DNA of 10,800 nucleotides. It comes from Clostridiales bacterium. GTDB lineage: Bacteria > Bacillota_A > Clostridia > Lachnospirales > Bianqueaceae. The stretch covers positions 1-10,800 of the forward strand of contig JAHZBS010000074.1 of NCBI GenBank assembly GCA_019423265.1, in the 5' to 3' direction. The notes beneath the pieces were generated by a model. It had not been told where the DNA came from, searched no databases, and saw nothing but the letters and a program-made list of their open reading frames with translations. The translations under genes and the position numbers were made by a program. How positions within the stretch are numbered: the stretch's first letter is position 1; each line of letters opens with the position of its first letter. Shown one piece after another: positions 6,319-10,800 of this stretch.

Positions 6319-7389
6319 TCATAATCCCCGTTTTTGTATCGCCCCAATAAAATGCGCGTTGGATCGGGCATCCTTGAGCGCCACTCGAAAATGTCTTGCC
6401 GATAGATTCTCAAATCCCTCCGCCCTTCGGATCAGAATTCCCTCCTGCAAAAGCTCTGTGTAGATGCGCTCTGCCGCAGCGGTGTCTTCCGCCCGAAGCA
6501 AAAAGAAGCAGGCGTGCCCGGGATACACATGGACGCTGTCCCACCGGCGGAGACCGGACAAAAAAGAAGGGCGTTCCGTCTCAAACCATCGTCTCGTTTT
6601 CTCTATATAGGGCAGATCTTGAAAAATGCAGCGCGACGCTGTGACGGCTGCCGCGTTGATATGCCATGGCTCCATCTTCGCCTCCACCGCTTGAGCCCAA
6701 GCCCCATTGGATGTAACGCCATATCCCAGCCGCAATCCTGGCATTCCGAAAAACTTAGTCGCCGCGCGGACAATCATAAGATTGGGATGGGACGGCACCG
6801 CTCCCACCATGGATTGCGCCAGACTCTGGCATGAAAACTCAATGAAGCATTCGTCCACCATGAGATAGGCGCCTATCCTCTGAAGCTCGTCCAGAAAAGG
6901 GCGGAGATCCGAACCTGGAAGCAGCTGCCCCGTTGGATTGTTGGGATTGCAGAGAAGACAGAGAGTGCCCTGTTTTATGTACGGGAGCAGCGCTGAAAGG
7001 TTGGGGCGAAATTCCTCATCCTCCTTCAATGGCACAGCCGTACAGGGCTTTCCGGCAAAGGAAGCGGCTCTCGCGTATTCGTTAAAGGTGGGAACGCTAA
7101 TCACCACGTCCGTTATGGAGGGCCATGTCATGGCCTTATAAAAGATTTCTGCGGACCCATTACCCAGAACGACCGAGACATCCGGCTCCGCGCTCCCCGG
7201 GTACAGATACCGCCTTACGCTCTGCTTCACCTCCCGGTACTGGAGATCCGGGTATCTCGTGAATTCCTCCATATACTGCAACATGGCTTTCCGAAAGCTA
7301 TCGGGAATGCCAAGGGGATTAATGTTGGAGCTGTAATCGAGAAGGGGCGGATCCTTAAAATCCCACACATTTCCTCCATGACTATTCAT
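6319..7389 (-). CDS. PLP-dependent aminotransferase, threonine-phosphate decarboxylase (CobD)/HisC-like
   Basis: This 356-residue fold-type I PLP enzyme is full length. The start HGGNVWDF (4-11) with LDYSSNINPLG (17-27) is typical of CobD-like proteins. Later motifs are RYPD (45-48), GNGSAEIF (76-83), CNPNNPTG (147-154), DECFIEF (179-185), the PLP-lysine segment TKFFGMPGLRLGYG (Lys212), PWHINAAA (241-248) and FRVALKD (334-340), whose Arg335 should bind a substrate carboxylate. CobD makes 1-aminopropan-2-ol phosphate from threonine phosphate for cobalamin. HisC, a close relative, transaminates histidinol phosphate. No cobalamin or histidine genes are in this window, so another amino-acid-like substrate is possible. 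The ATG start is clear, but its ribosome binding site GGAGG is 12 bases away. It sits 20 bp after the response regulator and 21 bp before the flavoenzyme. Confidence 0.83.
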   Translation of the reverse strand: MNSHGGNVWDFKDPPLLDYSSNINPLGIPDSFRKAMLQYMEEFTRYPDLQYREVKQSVRRYLYPGSAEPDVSVVLGNGSAEIFYKAMTWPSITDVVISVPTFNEYARAASFAGKPCTAVPLKEDEEFRPNLSALLPYIKQGTLCLLCNPNNPTGQLLPGSDLRPFLDELQRIGAYLMVDECFIEFSCQSLAQSMVGAVPSHPNLMIVRAATKFFGMPGLRLGYGVTSNGAWAQAVEAKMEPWHINAAAVTASRCIFQDLPYIEKTRRWFETERPSFLSGLRRWDSVHVYPGHACFFLLRAEDTAAAERIYTELLQEGILIRRAEGFENLSARHFRVALKDARSNAHFIGAIQKRGL

Positions 7390-7409
7390 AGGGCACTACA
7401 TCCTCCGTT

Positions 7410-8120
7410 TTACCGCAAATATTTTTGAAATTCTTTGATGGCGCTGTCTCGCCTGTGCCGGCTCAAGGGCAGACATGGGACGGTTTGGCTGCGCAATCTG
7501 ACCTGAGCCGACTCAAAGGCGTATATATAGCGCTGATTGACCAAATAGCCGCTGTGTATTCGAATGAAGCCGGAATCTTTCAGTTCCCTCTCTTTATGTC
7601 CGATGCTCTCCCGGCTTCGATATGTCTCTGTCTCCGTCACCGTCATAAGATAGTTGCGCTCACTCTCGAAATATACGATCTCATTTTTGTATAGATAGAT
7701 GGGGCCGCCGGTGGTTCTGATTTCCATAAGCTGCCCGGATTCCTCCAGCGACGTGATCCCGGAGGATACCACCTCCTGAATTTCGGTGGAAAAGAAGCGC
7801 TTGCGAATGAAGCGGAACGGATGATATTGCAGCGATGGAAAGACCAATTCCTCGTGGCTCGTCACAAACACGACCAGAGTTTGCGGATGGCGCGCTACCA
7901 CTTCTCTGGCGATATCGAATCCTGTGATGCCGGGCATATCCATATCCAAAAAGACCATATGATACGCCGCAACCGCCAATTGTTCCATAAGCTTGCGCGG
8001 ATCGGTGAAGAGATGAGGGGTACAGATCCGATTCTGCTTGGAAAATTCAATCTGAATGTTCTCCCCGAGATATTGCGTCATCGCCGCATCGTCATCGCAG
8101 ATGGCAATGGAAAAGTTCAT
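7410..8120 (-). CDS. LytTR-family response regulator (AgrA/LytR type)
   Basis: This 236-residue transcription regulator has an N-terminal receiver domain (about 1-118) and a C-terminal LytTR DNA-binding domain (about 135-234). In the receiver, the acidic pocket is DDD (9-11), the expected phosphorylation site is Asp59 in FLDMDMPG, the switch Thr is in FVTS (85-88), and the conserved Lys is in FRFIRK (102-107). The LytTR part shows IVYFESERNYLMTV (148-161) and the hallmark FIRIHSGYLVNQRYIY (185-200). LytTR proteins bind paired direct repeats, often upstream of their own operons. I did not find a clear pair before the kinase promoter. The ATG directly abuts the TAG stop of the kinase gene, so the two are translationally coupled partners. 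The expected targets are the metabolic genes downstream and perhaps the whole operon. Confidence 0.92.
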   Translation of the reverse strand: MNFSIAICDDDAAMTQYLGENIQIEFSKQNRICTPHLFTDPRKLMEQLAVAAYHMVFLDMDMPGITGFDIAREVVARHPQTLVVFVTSHEELVFPSLQYHPFRFIRKRFFSTEIQEVVSSGITSLEESGQLMEIRTTGGPIYLYKNEIVYFESERNYLMTVTETETYRSRESIGHKERELKDSGFIRIHSGYLVNQRYIYAFESAQVRLRSQTVPCLPLSRHRRDSAIKEFQKYLR

Positions 8121-9479
8121 CTATCGATCTGCCTCTCTTTCGTTTAAGCTGGCTGCTTGGGGTTCTCCGCGGGCTGGGAGCAAAACCTGGACGCAAAAAT
8201 AGTCATCCTTTTCATAGAAATCAACATGACCTTTATACCGCTCCGCGATCTTCCGGATTACGGTCACCCCGATGCCGTGATTCATCACGTCCTTCTTCGA
8301 AGTGGACATGTGAGGATTCTCAGCCAGCACACTATCCTGAATATGATTGCGCACGAGTATACTGTGATAGCCTCTCTTCACCGACAGCTCCAGCCCAACA
8401 TCCCGCCGGGATGCTGGCAGCTTCACACTGGCTTCCATGGCGTTATCCAGGATATTTCCCAGGAGCGAATGCAGATCCATCCGCTCCATAAAAGTGAAAT
8501 CCGTATCCTCGATCTGAACCTTCACCGGGATCGCCTGCTCTGCCGCTACAGACAGCCGGGTATTGAGCACAAAATTAAGGAAATCATTTTCCGTGTGGAC
8601 ATAGTTTTGAATTTGATTGATCTTCCCCTGCAATTCCTCAATATACGCAAGAGTCTCCGGGATATGTCCCTCCTCCAGCCCATGGGCGATATACAGCAGG
8701 TGATTTTTCATCTCATGTTTCATATTTCGGGTCTGATCATAGAATCGCTTCAGGTCCTCCATATTTTTGCGCTCAAATTTGTTCTGTTGGCGGAGCAATC
8801 TGTTTTCCAGCGCGAGCTGTCCCTCCTTGCCCAGCTTGCTGAACAGATAGAACATTGTCATGTTGATCACCAGCACGCCGAGAACGGAGATAATCAGATA
8901 TAGAGAATTTAAATCCCGGATCTGGTTGTCTATGGCCGCATCCATGATCACAACCATAAAAAGGATGGTAATGACCGGAATTAGCGATACGATGACGACG
9001 TGCAGCTTATTGTACGGATACCGGCCAACGTATTTGAACCGCAAAAATACCCTGGTCGCATAGTATAAAAAGACCTCCGCCAAGACTGTGACAATGGAGT
9101 GAAAAAGGCCCTGCCCTTCCAGGAGAAGACTGAGATTGATGTTCAGAATATTGCCGGCGAAGATGGCGACCAGAACTTGGGATGTCACAAGGGATAGCGG
9201 AAAAAAGAGACAGGACATGATTTTCCCCGCCATGGAACCTCCTAGGAAGTACAGAGCGTACAAAAACACCATGCCGGTCCGGATAAATAGCTTAGCCTCC
9301 GGCGCAAACTGCTGATAGCCGGCCACCACGACTAGAGTATAGATCAGGACTGAGACGGTGATAAACGCTGTGGCGCTGATCCTGCGATTCCACTTTAGCC
9401 CGTTGTAGCGGGTCACAAATTCCATATATAACAGGGATTCAAATAATGAAACCCATAAGTCCACATAGGTCCAACCCAT
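8121..9479 (-). CDS. AgrC-like sensor histidine kinase with GHKL ATPase domain
   Basis: This 452-residue membrane sensor kinase has an N-terminal region of about six hydrophobic segments (near residues 5-22, 36-54, 67-108, 126-146, 158-182 and 192-213), then a linker coiled coil (about 218-250). The phosphorylation-site segment is RNMKHEMKNHLLYI (His255 predicted). The GHKL ATPase domain follows, with the N-box LLGNILDNAMEA (339-350) and a G-box HGIGVTVIRKIAERYKG (401-417). The His box and GHKL style match the AgrC/ComD-type kinases that usually sense peptides or other small ligands through the membrane domain. No AgrB/AgrD-type peptide maturation genes are adjacent, so the ligand is unknown. 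The ATG start is supported by GGAGAGG five bases upstream. It is the first gene of the minus-strand operon, behind its own sigma-A promoter, and abuts its response regulator. Confidence 0.92.
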   Translation of the reverse strand: MGWTYVDLWVSLFESLLYMEFVTRYNGLKWNRRISATAFITVSVLIYTLVVVAGYQQFAPEAKLFIRTGMVFLYALYFLGGSMAGKIMSCLFFPLSLVTSQVLVAIFAGNILNINLSLLLEGQGLFHSIVTVLAEVFLYYATRVFLRFKYVGRYPYNKLHVVIVSLIPVITILFMVVIMDAAIDNQIRDLNSLYLIISVLGVLVINMTMFYLFSKLGKEGQLALENRLLRQQNKFERKNMEDLKRFYDQTRNMKHEMKNHLLYIAHGLEEGHIPETLAYIEELQGKINQIQNYVHTENDFLNFVLNTRLSVAAEQAIPVKVQIEDTDFTFMERMDLHSLLGNILDNAMEASVKLPASRRDVGLELSVKRGYHSILVRNHIQDSVLAENPHMSTSKKDVMNHGIGVTVIRKIAERYKGHVDFYEKDDYFCVQVLLPARGEPQAASLNEREADR

Positions 9480-9511
9480 TGTTCCTCTCCTGTTTGCGGT
9501 AGGATAGCTCT

Positions 9512-9540
9512 AGTATACCGTAAATTGTCATGGCAGGCAA
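9512..9540 (-). promoter_or_regulatory. Sigma-A promoter of the kinase/regulator/enzyme operon
   Basis: On the minus strand the -35 box TTGCCT (9535-9540, four of six) and the -10 box TATACT (9512-9517, five of six) are exactly 17 bp apart, in the short gap after the eno terminator. The predicted start lies near 9505, giving a leader of about 25 nt before the kinase ATG. The imperfect -35 leaves room for an activator. Assigned by eye. Confidence 0.7.
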
Positions 9541-9558
9541 GACCTTTTTGCTCTGAAG

Positions 9559-9585
9559 AAAACAAAAACCGCCCAGTGGGCGGTT
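9559..9585 (-). terminator. Rho-independent terminator of eno
   Basis: On the minus strand a perfect 8-bp stem AACCGCCC / GGGCGGTT (9578-9585 with 9567-9574) closes a three-base ACT loop. It runs into a T-rich tract TTTTTGTTTT that shares its first two T with the stem. It lies 19 bp after the eno stop codon and ends eno transcription before the next promoter. Confidence 0.9.
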
Positions 9586-9604
9586 CTGTTCGCTGTGAGA
9601 CTCA

Positions 9605-10800
<1,196 letters not shown>

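Noticed and set aside
5704..6324. A 206-codon plus-strand open frame opposite the flavoprotein gene.
   Set aside because: It mirrors the strongly motif-rich flavoprotein frame and has no recognisable domain, so it is a shadow of that gene.
8157..8903. A 248-codon plus-strand open frame opposite the histidine kinase gene.
   Set aside because: The minus strand has intact His, N and G boxes. The plus-strand frame shows only reverse-complement features and no domain.

Overview
The window looks like chromosome from an endospore-forming, low-to-moderate GC Firmicute, most likely a member of the Clostridia. Evidence is a spoVAF spore-germination gene, strong AGGAGG-type ribosome binding sites, clear sigma-A promoters, a LytTR/GHKL two-component pair of the Agr type, and a compact, gene-dense layout. 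I cannot name genus or species from the sequence. There are nine protein genes, eight of them complete. I saw no rRNA, tRNA, CRISPR array, insertion sequence or phage gene.

Left part, plus strand (1-2622). spoVAF (145-1587) is followed, after an 87-bp gap carrying a near-consensus sigma-A promoter and two perfect inverted repeats, by a polytopic membrane protein (1675-2622). That protein resembles the YhfC family of intramembrane proteases but seems to have lost the catalytic residues, and it ends in a charged, alanine-rich helical tail.

Right part, minus strand (2692-10800), read from right to left. The 3' part of eno (enolase; its start lies beyond the window) ends at a textbook rho-independent terminator. 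A sigma-A promoter just after it probably drives a tightly packed operon: an AgrC-like sensor histidine kinase, a LytTR response regulator (no gap between them), a CobD/HisC-like PLP enzyme (20-bp gap), and a 666-residue FAD oxidoreductase of the fumarate reductase/aspartate oxidase superfamily (21-bp gap). After 95 bp come an ECF-type sigma factor and a single-span membrane protein overlapping it by 11 bp, which is probably its anti-sigma factor. The membrane-protein gene converges with the YhfC-like gene across 69 bp in which I see no convincing terminator.

Reading of the whole: the minus-strand block pairs two signal-transduction modules (kinase/regulator and sigma/anti-sigma) with two cytoplasmic metabolic enzymes. 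No cobalamin, histidine or NAD pathway genes are in view to fix the substrates. The PLP enzyme plus flavoenzyme under a dedicated sensor is the most promising candidate here for an undescribed small-molecule pathway. The inactive-looking YhfC relative beside spoVAF is the second.
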